Positions 37,601 to 48,590 of a DNA stretch of 64,000 nucleotides are shown here, piece after piece. The stretch lies in NCBI GenBank assembly GCA_035771175.1, contig CM069600.1:1951501-2015500 (forward strand), written 5' to 3'. Both the position numbers and the translations under genes were made by a program. How positions within the stretch are numbered: the first letter of the stretch is position 1; the number at the start of each line of letters is the position of its first letter. The notes beneath the pieces are model-generated. The model ran no database searches. It saw only the letters and a list, made by a program, of their open reading frames with translations, and was not told the DNA's origin. The stretch comes from Paratinospora sagittata (taxonomy: Eukaryota; Streptophyta; Magnoliopsida; Ranunculales; Menispermaceae).

Positions 37601-40600
37601 TGGGCAGGCTTTCTTCAGTGGGGGCTTCCTTCCATTGGTCCTGCACTGTGGGCCTTCCCAGATGATCCTGTAGTGCCACGACGCTTTAGGTATTATTGGC
37701 ATATTGTTGTCTTTGTTGTTGTTTGGTCCTTATGGAAAGAGCGGAATTACGACCATGAAAGGGATTTCAAGACTATATGAGAAAATTCTTTCTACTTGGC
37801 TTCTTTGTGGATTAGTGCCGGAAAATTAGCAAGGGGCCTTCCCTTGGGGGAGTGGTTGAGAGGTTGACAACCAATTTTGCAGAGTTTTGATCTGTAAGCC
37901 TGGATTTTTTCCGGGTGTATATTTTTGTATAGCTTCTTACCATTATAATTAATATAACACAATTATCGTTTCTTGTCAAAAAATATATATATATAAGAAT
38001 TCATAATTTTAACCCTAAATGGGACTATCATGTGCCTACATACACAAATTCGTAATTTTCTCCCAATCGAAGTTTTATGTGTTTATATAAATAACTTCAT
38101 GATTTTCACCCGAACTAGGACTTTTATGTGCTTATATAAACGTATTCTTAATTATTACCCTTAATAGGACTTTTGTGTGACTTATAAACAAATTCTTAAT
38201 TTTTAGCCGAAAAGGAACTTCCCTGTGACTTATATAAAAATTCAAATTTTCACCCTAAATGGGACTATCGTGCGCTTATATACACAAATTCGTAATTTTC
38301 TCCCAATTAGAGTTTTAGGTGTTTATATAAATAGCTTCAGAATTTTCACCTCAGTTGGGACTTTCATGTGCATATATACACAAATTCCAAATTTTTAGCC
38401 TGATTGGGCTTTAATGCACTTGTATAAACGTATTCCAAATAACCCTTAATAGAACATTCGTGTACTTTATATAAGAAATTTATATTTTTCACATTAAGTG
38501 GGACTTTTGTGTGCTTATATTAGCAAATTCCTAATTTTTATCCAAAATGGGAGTATGGGACTGTCGTGTACATATATAAAGAATTTTTTAATTTCTACCC
38601 AAAATTGTACTTTCGTGTGCTTATATCATAAATATGTAAGCTTTTACCCCCGAATGGGAGTTTTGCGTTCTTTCATAAACAAATTCCAAATTTTTAGCCA
38701 AAAAGGGTCTTTCATGTGACTTATAAAAGACTTCATAATTTTCACCCCAAATGGGACTCTCGTGTACTTATATACACAAATTTGTAATTTTCTCCCAATC
38801 GAAGTTTTATGTGTTTATATAAATAACTTCATGATTTTCACCCTAACTAGGACTTTCATATGCTTATATACACAAATTCCTAGTCAAATTCCTAATTTTT
38901 AGCCTAATTGGGCTTTCATGTGCTCATATAAACATATTCCTAATTATTACCCTAAAGAGTACTTTCGATTACTTTGCATAGGAAATTTATATTTTTCACA
39001 TTAAGTGGGACTTTTGTGTGCTTATATTAGCAAATTCCTAATTTTTACCCAAAATGGGACTATCATGTACATATATAAATAAATTCTTAATTTGTGTGCT
39101 TATATAAATAAACTCGTAAATTTTTACCCTGAATGGGAGTCTCATGTGCTTATATAAACAAATTCCTAATTTTTCGGCGAAAAGGGACTTTGGGTTGACT
39201 TATATAAAAATTTATAATTTTCACCCTAAATGGGACTATCGTGTGCTTATATACACAAATTCGTAATTTTCTCCCAATCGGAGTTTTATGTGTTTATATA
39301 AATAACTTCATGATTTTCACCCCAACTAAGAGTTTTATGTGTTTATATACATAAATTCCTAATTTTTATCCTAGCTGGGCTTTCATGTGCTTGTATAAAG
39401 TCACCAACAAATTAGAGAACCACATGAGTTAAACTTATCTTCAAAAAATTATGGGATGTTACACTTGTACAAATAATTGGATAATGAGTGCATATATATT
39501 TTTATTAGCAACTTTCCATCAACATCAAGCAATCAACTGAATAATTTCACAATATAATCAGTGCAGTGTTAAAACACCCACATATTTGCTCAAAGGTGAC
39601 AAATGTCAAACTTACAGTTTCTTCCCTACTAAATTGCTCAAAGTCATCATTGTGGCTCTCCAAAAACTTTGAAAATTCTGGATGCTGAAATCATTAAATG
39701 CAAAAAGTACAACAGTAAACAATTTGGTAAGCAGAGGTGCACTAGAAAAGTACTACATAGCATATAAAAGAAAGGAAGAAATAAGTTGTTTGAACTTTGA
39801 AATATTCCAAATGCTTCTAACACTTCTGAAATCTTTATTTTAGTAGCAACTTTATGCAATAACAAGATTATAACCATGTCACTATTGGAACCTTATCTAG
39901 GAACATTGCTCCTAGGGATGAATGTTAGGAAGTTAGGAACCTTCTTGACATTTTGGTTGGTGTCCATTTATTTGGTACCACATATGACAGAAGAATTTGG
40001 AGACTTGAAGTTCAAAACTTGAGTCTCTCCTAAAATACTAATATTAGACCTATAAGAAATAAAAAGAACTAGCATTTTTATTCTAACATCAATTAAAGAG
40101 TTTTGGTGAAAAGATAAGAAAATATAAACAAAACAAAGACTTCGGTTTAGCCTTATGTTCACACATAGTGAGACTTAAGCCTCATAAAGCCTTGAGACAC
40201 AAGTCTCGAGCAAGCTTCACAGGGGTTTTTGATCGCCTCAAGATGAAAGCCTTATTGAATATTTGATTTTTAACGAAGAAACTTATATATTAATAATGAC
40301 TTTCAAAAAATGAAGGTAAGGAGGACAAGTAATCCTCCAATTTCCCAAAATAAAGGGAGATTACAAGTCCGATAGATCATAGCCCTTGCCTATTGCAAAG
40401 GGGCATTGAATAAAGATGAGATCCATTGGCTCACTAATGTTAGACATAAAATAATGTCTCGAAAGTTTCTCAAATTAAATTTATAGTTTCTTTCTGTGTT
40501 TGAATAAAGTTCTTTTTTTTTTTAATTTCTTAGAGAAGTTCATGTTTAGTAGAATTCCCATTTTAAGAGTATGTGGATGTGATACACCAACTCGCTAATG

Positions 40601-43600
40601 TAGGACATTAAATAATGTCTACAAAGGTTCTCAAATAAATTTTGATATTCTTTCTATTTTAGAATCAAGTTTTTGTTTTTTGTTTAAGGGAGTTCATATT
40701 TAGCAGAATTCTCATTTAAAGCATATTTCTTGATAGTTTCTAATTTTTAAAGAGTGAGTCTTGTTTTAATTACTTAACTTATAATAGGAAGTGTTTAGAA
40801 GTTCCAAATTGAGTTCTAATAGGATTAGGGAGTTGCTACTAACTTATTGTATCATAGATAACTTAGGCAAGTTATTTTAAGTGTTTTAGAAGCTTTCTAA
40901 GATGTTATGCAAGTTATGTAAAGTTTTCTGTTTTCTAAAATGTTGTCATTCCTAAACATTTTGCGTATGTTTAATATATTTTAACACTTGTTTCTAAAAA
41001 AAAAAAAAGATTTCCTACTAAAAATTTTAGAATAATGGCCACAATCTCTAAAACTTTTAATTCGGTTTTGAAGCTCTTTGTTTCTTCTCTTCTTTTGAAA
41101 CCATTGATTCTTAGATTAACACAATGTTACTCATTGGCTTTTTTACGAAGAATGCATATGCACCACTGGGGGGATAAGCAAAGGGAAAGGTTGCTTATTT
41201 GAAAAATGCCAAGGATGTTGATCTTCATCTTCCCATAAGCCATAAGTCATCCCAAGATCATGATCTTAGATGCAAAGCTTTTTCATGTGACGAAAGAAGA
41301 AGAGAAGATAGGTAGGTTAGGATTGTCAATAAGAAATGAAAAAAAGAAAAAGAAAGGATTTTACAAGTGAAAACATCAAAGTGATAAAGGCCCCATAAAT
41401 GTTTGTCAAGCAATGTTATCCATTGCCAGGACTTGGTCTAGGAATGACAACAAGGAATCAACCTCCTCAAGGTCTATGGAGCTCGAGCATCTCTTGAGAT
41501 GAAGATTTCAAGAAAGCCTCGTGCTTATGAATGTTTGAGATTCAATTAGCCTCATTTGGTTTTTAAAACTATCGGAGGAAGAAATAACCATGAATAATGA
41601 TGGAAATGATCAAGTATAAGAATTCACACCATCAATATGTTCAACAACCATTTATATAAGCTTTTAGGAAATGCATAGTTGTATCCCTATTAGTGAAATT
41701 AACGTCCATACATATTCGTACTGAAGAATCATAAATAAAGTAAATGGATTCAATCCTTAACTAAATATGAGTTTTGTATATAAAAGAAACATGGTCAAGA
41801 TATTACCTTCTCTATCAGCTTATCCAATTTTCTCTTTTGCTTAGCAAGTTCCAAATGAATTTCTTTGTTCTGTTTGAAAAGAGAACTTCCAATCTCATCT
41901 GCAACAATTTCATCATTGTTTTAAGTCTTAATAAGTTACACATAAAAAAAATAAGAATCCAAGACCACTTCTGATGTACAACATGCTCCACTATATAAAC
42001 TAAATTGACTTAATTATAAAATAATAACCTGAATCATTTTCCTCCTCACTTCCAGCAGGGCAAATATAACTTGAATCCTGATAAGGAATTGACACAATAA
42101 TTTAAATCATGGACAGATTGAGGAATTAGATGAATGATTAACTGTACTATAAAAAACTTCAAAAGAACCCAATTCACATGCCTCTGAAAGAAAACCATCA
42201 CTATCAGAGCCATCTTCAATTACATTGCTATCATCGTCATCAAATATGTGATCAAGAGAAAGATCCTCAATAGATACAACAGGATTTCTACAAACAAGAA
42301 GCAAAAGATCAATTAGTATATGGTTATACTTGATGAAAGATAAGACACCTATAGTTTGGCCAAAGTTTGGTGGTGACAAATGCATTGTTACATCATTGGT
42401 ACTAAATAGAGCACTTGGAATGACAACTTTGTTAGAAGTTTCAACATGTCTAAGGTCTTTTGTGAAGGTTTCTATAGTATTAATACTTGGAATCTAGGAA
42501 AGCTACTTATGTTCTAGATGAGGGATGTTTACTCGAAAATGAGTACAGTCACATTTCTTCAGTAGATTGTAATTAGTGACTACTGGATAATACAAAGAAC
42601 ATGTCCATGAGTACTCCTGGCTGAATTATTCAAGTGAGGCTGGAATGTGACTTTAGGCTGTTAAAACTAGTACCTAGTGACTATATGCTTTTATATATGA
42701 CTAGGGAAAGTTTGTCACAAACTTGAATAAGGTTGAATGGTATTTGTTGCATATGGATTTGAATTGCATTGTATACTGAATGTTGCTATGATATGTATAT
42801 AAATGCAAATTGATTTGGCATAACATGTTCGTGCGTACATGATGATGTATATGTATAGATGATGGTATATATGGATTCTATTCACTGGGAACCGTTGGCT
42901 CATCCTATTCCCATTTTTCACGTCTTTCAGTTGTTGATAAAGGCAAGGGAATAGCACAGGAGTGAGAGATTAGTGTCCCTGCCAGAAGTCTATTTTTTAT
43001 GTAGGTTTGATGATATGGGATGTATATGCATATTTAATATTTTGGTTATGTAAATACATATGTATCACCCCACACTTGAACTATAATGCTATAGAAGTTG
43101 TTGGATGTTATTTGATTTTGATTGTGGTAGATGTGGATAGTAGTGAACTTGTGAATGGAATATTAGGTTATGAATGTGTTAGATGGCTCTGTTACAGAGG
43201 AGACTCTGTCGGAGTCTAGCTGAGGCTTAACAGGGGTTTAATGGTCCTATGGAGGATGAGATGGTTAGATTCCTTTGTCGATTAGGATACCCTGGGAGTT
43301 TTCGAAGGGGTCTTGACATAAGCATGCATATGAACCTCCTTATCATTTTTTTGCTAATTTTCGTGGAAAACTTGAATGTAGTCCCCTAGATTTTATCATT
43401 ACTTGTACTTGTGACCAAAGTTGACTCATCAAGAAGCCATCAAAATTTTCCACTCAACTACATATGGTCGACTATGAAAGTCAAAAGATTTTTAAAATTT
43501 CAAAGTTGATCCTCAACTACACCTATAAACTTTTCCTTAAATCTATCCACAAATGGATGAACAACAGAAATCAACAAGAGAACTGTTTGAATAGGAATAC

Positions 43601-45234
43601 TTTGTGTGTCTCTAGAAAATAATAGAGAGAGGTGTGACACACACTAGGGGTGTTCACAAAACTGATTAAATATTTCTAGTGTATGTGCACGCACTCATAA
43701 TTGCACACAACAACAAATATTTAAAGTGAAACATGCATATGATGATAAACCAATATAATATCATAACATTTTTTTTAATATATGTGAATGTTTATGTTAG
43801 TTTAATTTACGTAGTTAGGCCTCTACTTATCAACTATAGCTTTTAGGTCAAGTGGTTTCTTATTTCTAACATGGTATTAGAACTTTCTTATTCTAGAGTT
43901 CTCATGTTCAAACTTCCTCACAAGCATTTAATGTTTTTCTCATTTATTAATCATGTTTTTCCTCTCTATTATAAATATGGTCAATATGCCATCATGCAAA
44001 TGAGAGACAATGTTAACCTCTATGTTCATTTGATATGCATAGTTAGGCTTCTACTTATCAACTATAGTTTTTAGGTCAAGTAGTTTCTAACAATGTCAAA
44101 AGAACAAAAAAGTCTCCATATCACCTTTTTACCTTCCATTAGACATAACCTCAGCTTCCCCAACTTGACCTTCAGCAACATCCCCTTCATCCCCTATAGT
44201 AACAAAAATAATGTATTATTTGTAAAATCAATTAAAAAAATTGAAAATAAACAAATAGTGGAGAAAAGTTCAACCTAAATATTGGAAGCAACCAATTAAA
44301 GGAATAAATTTAACATATACATATTAGCAAGGATGAGAATTTTCAGTGAATACGCGAGATGATAGTATAATACATACATAGTTATCAAAATTGTAAATCA
44401 AAATTGAACCATTTGGGAGTGATGAATCAAATCAGGATTTGAATAGATGAATCAGAAGATTAATATTCATTATATCAATCATGTATAGAAACACATATAC
44501 CAGTCAACATCCATAGACACATCGGATTTAATTTATAGTTTTTGTCTACTTGTCACTTTGGTCCCAATAAAAACCTAACTCATAAAGGGGCATTGTTATT
44601 CCTACAAGGACTTCTCAATTCCAAAATTTGTAACCTAATCAATTTATTTTTTTAATTAAAACGGAAAGTTAATCTTCATAGTTGTTTATTTCTTATACTG
44701 CCCATCTATCGAATATGGTTGTTTATTGAAGAATTCATCTTGATAAAAATTAGTTCACAATTAAAAAAAATATATATATATATATATCTAGGTTAAATTG
44801 TAACAAATCAAGACTGAGATTTGTATTAAGTAGTTACATATTTCTTGGATTGGCCTAACACATATCAAGCACTAAAGTTAAAATTTAAAGCATGACATTT
44901 TAATTATTTATAGGAAAAAAAATGATATTTTGATTGATATTATACGAAATATATATATATATATTCAATTTTCATAAGAATCTATTGAATTGTAAACCTT
45001 GAATCTTGAATCATAAGATTATACTATTTCTTAAAAATTCAGTATAAGATTTAGAAGCATTGAATGCTCCTATCAAATGGACATGAAAACATTGAAACAT
45101 CCGCCTAAAATTTGGGAATCCTTACTCGAAGAGCTCTTTCTTTTCAGCATAGAATTCGTTTTGCGCCTTCTTTTAAGTACAGACTGAAGATTCTTCTTTG
45201 CGAATTTCCGTGCCTTCTTCCCAAGTTTTCCCAT
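25632..45234 (-). CDS. NOC2: Noc2-family nucleolar complex protein (REBELOTE-like; 13 coding exons, 728 aa)
   Basis: Exons in transcript order: 45126-45234, 44133-44193, 42182-42287, 42029-42077, 41807-41898, 39616-39684, 30887-31414, 29696-29998, 28503-28829, 27304-27510, 26813-26902, 26631-26722 and 25632-25785; all phases agree. The start MGKLGKKARKFAKKNLQ and following KRRRK give a basic, probably nucleolar, N-terminus. An acidic Asp/Ser/Glu stretch spans about 70-110. The helical Noc2 domain occupies roughly 170-640, and the tail ends KGKK...RKRKKQR. Noc2 pairs with Noc1 or Noc3 to mature and export pre-60S ribosomal particles; plant REBELOTE belongs here. The intron at 42181 starts with GC. 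The intron 31415-39615 is 8.2 kb and mostly satellite and LINE DNA. Confidence 0.93.
27073..27245. mobile_element. Small foldback MITE in a NOC2 intron
   Basis: 'taactgccaaaaaatgtaac' and 'caactaccc' on the left are mirrored on the right by 'ggtgtagttgc' and 'aatttttgcagttacatcac'. The inverted ends cover about 45 bases each around a short core. The flanks 'gtaatgctaat' and 'catcactaat' are typical of small plant MITEs, but the target duplication is unclear, so the superfamily is left open. Confidence 0.5.
27849..28127 (+). mobile_element. LINE 3'-UTR remnant with A-tail
   Basis: The segment ends 'tttcttc' plus about 11 A, as do the LINE 3' ends near 13440 and 48330. An 8-bp direct repeat aactaata lies at 27841-27848 and 28128-28135. 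The coding part is gone. It lies in a NOC2 intron in antisense. Confidence 0.5.
31462..31532. repeat. 32-bp tandem repeat, 2.2 copies
   Basis: The unit starting 'ggcaagcggggtaaaag' repeats exactly at 31462 and 31494, and its first 7 bases recur at 31526. It lies just inside the 8.2-kb NOC2 intron, about 50 bases from the 3' splice site of exon 7. Confidence 0.85.
31533..34379. other. 3' part of the 8.2-kb NOC2 intron outside the satellite
   Basis: AT-rich intronic DNA. Around 32380-32560 a minus-strand segment resembles the 3' end of RTE-type LINEs ('gattcatgtagctgaccc'), weakly. Repeated 'gtagtcaactact' palindromes occur at 33135-33310. A LINE fragment lies at 33340-33900. No gene was recognised. 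Confidence 0.4.
33340..33900 (-). mobile_element. LINE ORF2 zinc-binding-domain fragment
   Basis: The minus strand around 33390-33560 reads WKAHVPSKAKFLG, a stop, then TIAHGKLNCADVLQRR and SPSWCCLC. This is the zinc-binding region of reverse transcriptase in plant LINEs (K-x2-F-x-W-x3-H-x-K followed by C-x2-C). The stop and missing flanks show it is degenerate. Confidence 0.6.
34380..36055 (+). repeat. Satellite-like higher-order repeat, locus B part 1 (NOC2 intron)
   Basis: Head-to-tail monomers of about 48 bp. The marker monomer 'gggactatcgtgtgcttatatacac...ctccc' recurs near 34529, 35007, 35459 and 35946 (spacings 478, 452 and 487). Ten distinguishable monomers in fixed order make one higher-order unit of about 480 bp. 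Same family and order as 7735-10870. Confidence 0.88.
36056..36549 (-). mobile_element. LINE fragment inserted in the satellite
   Basis: The minus strand encodes SPYWCFLCRRELESVSHICW and, downstream, VLWSVWKERNNRVF. This is the zinc-binding domain (C-x2-C...H-x4-C) and C-terminal tail of plant LINE ORF2. Satellite DNA resumes on both sides. It is truncated at both ends. Confidence 0.75.
36550..37498 (+). repeat. Satellite-like higher-order repeat, locus B part 2
   Basis: Same 48-bp monomers; marker monomers near 36736 and 37219 are 483 bases apart. It is bounded on both sides by LINE fragments in opposite orientations. Confidence 0.88.
37499..37985 (+). mobile_element. LINE 3'-end fragment inserted in the satellite
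   Basis: The plus strand reads WCLCKGNGKTSQHLFEDC (zinc-binding C-x2-C...H-x4-C), then VVWSLWKERN and, after a frame break near 37780, SLWISAGKLARGLPLGEWLRG and a stop. A 3' UTR ends at a short A-run near 37980. This is the C-terminal part of LINE ORF2, with one disablement. Confidence 0.75.
37986..39405 (+). repeat. Satellite-like higher-order repeat, locus B part 3
   Basis: Marker monomers near 38021, 38258, 38752 and 39233. The last three are 494 and 481 bases apart; the 237-base step shows a half-unit deletion. The unit at 38752 can be read as ten monomers, with part of monomers 7 and 8 deleted in the following copy. The array stops about 210 bases from NOC2 exon 6. Confidence 0.88.
40430..40760. 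repeat. Two-copy tandem duplication in a NOC2 intron
   Basis: 'aatgttagacataaaataatgt' near 40436 and 'aatgtaggacattaaataat' near 40597 start two related blocks about 161 bases apart. Each is followed by 'ttctcaaat', then 'ttctttct' and 'gttcat.tttagtagaatt'. They have diverged by roughly 15-20%. Confidence 0.6.
43812..44095 (+). repeat. Dispersed copies related to the 190-bp tandem repeat
   Basis: 'ctacttatcaactatagctt' followed by 'aagtggtttct' and 'aacatggtattagaa' at 43825-43886, and a second partial copy at 44048-44095, match the core of the array at 5997-6800. They lie in the NOC2 intron next to exon 2. Confidence 0.6.
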
Positions 45235-45900
45235 TTCGTCAAAAGATAAGAAAACCTATAAAATATAACCAAAACCACACCAATTAAGAGCAATAATACA
45301 GAGTATACATCAGCAAGATCATACAAAAACAAAAAAACAAAAAAAAAAAAACAAATAGCAGATTACTCAAGCTCAAATATCTATATATATACGTGGTCTT
45401 GAACCTAATAAGTATCTTATTTTATTCAAATAAATAACATATGATAACAAGAATTTCAGATTTTCAGCTCTCTTGTTACATTTTCTACAGAGAAGGAAGA
45501 AGAAGAAGAAGGGTTAAATAAAACACAACACGAATACTACAAACAAATAGAACAAATGATGATATAATGATATGGCATCACCTGAAGATGTATAGTCTCA
45601 AAACCTGATTGAGAACGCATGAATCGAAAAATCGAAAAAAAAAAAAAAAAAATCGCCGAAATTCGACATAAAAATGAGAAAAAAAATTAGGTAAAATTGA
45701 TGAAACAATGAGTTTAACTCTTTTCAATTCAATAACCCTCGTTTTATTCCTTAATCCATTTGAAGAAGAAGAAGAAGAAGAAGAAGAAGAAGAAGAAGAG
45801 AGTAACCTGCGAACAGAGACTCTGCGACGCGCGCACAGAGAGAGAGAGAGAGAGAGACAGAGAGAGGCGACTAAAACCCTTGATGATGGGAGATAAAAGG
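45235..45900 (-). promoter_or_regulatory. Predicted NOC2 5' UTR with intron; GA and GAA microsatellites
   Basis: On the minus strand 'ttcgcag' then 'gttact' (donor after 45807) and 'tatag' then 'gtttt' (acceptor at 45255) frame a possible leader intron ending 21 bases before the ATG. A further 'cttcag/gtgatg' donor lies at 45582. A GAA run (about 45762-45799) lies just inside the predicted intron and a GA run (about 45838-45862) in the leader. The splice-site pairing is inference. Confidence 0.45.
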
Positions 45901-47762
45901 CTGTTTTATTTTATTTTATTTTATTTTTATTTATTTATTTTTTGTTTAGTGGCAGTGGTTTGAAGCGTGGCCTTATCAGTGGGGCCGGAGATTGAGTGAA
46001 AAAATTTAAATGTACATAGTTAAAAATAATCAACTCGTTTACCTATTTTATTTATTTAAGATATAATTTAAAAATAATTTTTAAAAAATCAAACATTATC
46101 TCATTTTTTATTTAGTATTTTTTTTGAAGACTAAATGTCTGAATCAGCTTACTTGCTGACTAATTTTAAGTAATGCAAAAAAAAAAGTTTGTTCGACCTC
46201 GTATATTCCTTTGAAGAGGAAAAAGTAGGATAAAACTCAAACTCGTGACCTTTTAATAACTTACCTCTCGACTCAATCACTTGCCTCTTTCGTTAAAATA
46301 TGCTTAGTTCAAAAAAAATATTTTTAAAATTTAAAAACAACGAGGATTTGTTTGAAATGTTCTAAGATTTCACATAAATTAAATCATTTAAAAACAAAAA
46401 AGCTTTGTGGGTCCAAATAAATATAAATTAATTAAAAAAAAATTAAAAAAAAACTTTTATAGGTTTTTTAAAATTAACCCTTTTTTCTTTTCTTTTTTTC
46501 CTAAAAATATATCTTGACTCATAAGGAATCAAACAAATTTTTTACAACTCTTTTTACTTTTTGTTTAAATACTGAAAACACAATTTAAAAACTATACTAC
46601 ATGCAGCCTTTTTTTTTTTTTTTTTTCAAACCACTATTTTCTCAAGTTACCAATACTTTCATGTGTTACAGATTTAGAATTTTGGTCGTGCTTGTATGTC
46701 TTTTATTAATATAATCATATTGTATAATTTGTATTGACATTTTACTAGAATTATGATAGATTGAAAAATATTAAATATACAATCATATTATTAGTAATAA
46801 TATTAGATATAAAAATGTAATGATAAATTTTTAAGTTATTAACTGTGTATATATTAATAATTTCAAAATCGTCATTACACTTACATTATATATTAATATA
46901 AATAATAGTGTTATATATTATTAGTTTTCTTTAATCTTGAAGAATGGAAAATTTGCAAAATGAGAATATATAAATATAAAAGATAATCTTTTAAAAAAAA
47001 ATTAACATATTTAAAACGTATACTAGTGTCAAAATATGTTAGGAATATTATAAAAAACAATCATCAATATTTATTACATTTTGCATCTAATATTAACACA
47101 AATAACATTGTTTAATAATATCACATTTTTCTTTAATTCTATCAATAACAATAATAATAACAATGACCATAACCCCATATAATTAGAAAAATGCCTAATG
47201 GAGTTGGATTGTCTTTGGTTGGTGATTCAAAAATAAAAATATAATTCAAAAATTACAAAAACTTAGAAAACGACTTTTTATTACTTTAAGAAAACAACAA
47301 CTTACTTTCTTAACAAAAGGTGAAAAACTTTTTTTTTTTTCGAATTCACAAAAACAAAACATATTTTCTATGTTTTCAATATAAAAAATTGTATTTGAAT
47401 CACAAACCAAACGGGCCTTTAAGTATCCCAACTATGAACCATTCATTCATTTCATTGGTAGTATACATGTACTGCCACTATCTATATCTTTCACCAAAAG
47501 TTTCAATTATAACAAGTGGAACTATATATATATATATACCATGTTAGTTCACGAAATGGTATTTAGATTGAAAAATAAAAAAACACAATATGTAGAAGAT
47601 TATGGACATTTACAAAACATAAGAGATCTATAAATGATAACCCGATGACCAAGGAGATGCCTCTTGTGTCAACTTATTGTAGAAGACCTCAATTTGCCTC
47701 ACTCTAATCTGTAAATTGCAAAAAATAATGAGCCACAACTATCCCAAACGAAAGTAAACAAG
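45901..47762. other. AT-rich spacer between NOC2 and the HAD-like gene
   Basis: Upstream flank of NOC2. It holds mostly A/T-rich DNA with homopolymer runs and a probable SINE remnant at 46140-46300. No gene was recognised. Confidence 0.45.
46140..46300 (-). mobile_element. SINE remnant
   Basis: The minus strand has 'aagtgattgagtcgagagg' (A-box-like) and 'ggtcacgagtttgagtttt' (B-box-like) in the same order and spacing as the intact SINE at 47773-47999, and the two share wording around 'aggtaagttat'. The 3' part is poor. Confidence 0.5.
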
Positions 47763-47772
47763 AGCATAAATA

Positions 47773-47999
47773 TATTTTTTCTTTTGTGAAAACTTGGGTA
47801 TCCAGGTCAACTTGCGCGCACCTGACTAATCCTAAAGGGGTGCAAGCCCTTAGCCCGCAAAGAAAGCACTTCCTGAAACCCCGAGAAAAACCTCATTCGG
47901 GCTCATACCTTAGAGGGGCCACACGTGAATGAAGCTCGAACTCGTAACCTCTCGATAACTTACCCCTCTACCCAACCACTTAGTCAACACCTTTTTGAT
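47773..47999 (-). mobile_element. tRNA-derived SINE with target-site duplication
   Basis: Read on the minus strand: A box 'tgactaagtggttggg' near the 5' end, B box 'gagttcgagctt' about 30 bases later, a GC-rich body, and an A-rich 3' tail (plus-strand 'attttttctttt'). A perfect 10-bp direct repeat agcataaata flanks it (47763-47772 and 48000-48009). It lies 3' of the HAD-like gene. Confidence 0.8.
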
Positions 48000-48116
48000 A
48001 GCATAAATAAATATTATACATACCACATGAACATGCAATGGATTGACGGGTCGATACTTGTATAAAGAGCTTCTTAATTGGCTTGTTAAAAGAGAAATAT
48101 ATTTTTTCTTTTTAGA

Positions 48117-48360
48117 AAAATGTTGTATAGGCACTGGAGACCAATTCTAACATCTAATGCTAGGCTCCCACGTCCCTTGGATGAAAGGGACTACCATGAT
48201 TTGTGGAGTGCTCTTAGCACATCCAAAGTTAAGGTTTTTGGATGGCTATTGGCCCATAGAAAGATGGGTACACTTGACTTATTACAACTTCAGCCTCCAA
48301 GGCATCTCATACCTCCACATTATTGAGTGTTTCTTCTCAAAAAAAAAAAAAAAAAAAAAA
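48117..48360 (+). mobile_element. Internally deleted LINE fragment with long A-tail
   Basis: A short frame contains SKVKVFGWLLAHRKM, the zinc-binding-domain start of plant LINE ORF2, nearly identical to the segment at 51846-51890. It stops and joins 'gtgtttcttctc' plus about 23 A, a normal LINE tail. Most of the C-terminus and 3' UTR is missing, so the copy is deleted internally. Confidence 0.7.
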
Positions 48361-48590
48361 AGATTTTACGTACATGTTCAATATGCAGAAAATAAAAGAT
48401 CTACGGAGTTTCCCATGAACTGATACAAAGTAATTTAGATTTTGATATAAGATAATTTTTTGATCATCATTCAATTAAAACAAAGAATCACTGCTTTACT
48501 AATTCAGAAATCATTCCTATTCGCGAGGGATTTGATTGCTCTAATGTAGTGGATGAAATCATACCATACAATGCAGCATTTCTGCGAGAT

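Noticed and set aside
43645..43665. 'taggggtgttcac' resembling a hAT MITE end
   Set aside because: No inverted partner or 8-bp duplication was found nearby; a lone 13-mer is not enough.
45760..45963. Lys- and Glu-run frames at 45708-45963
   Set aside because: They are translations of GAA and GA microsatellites in the leader of NOC2.
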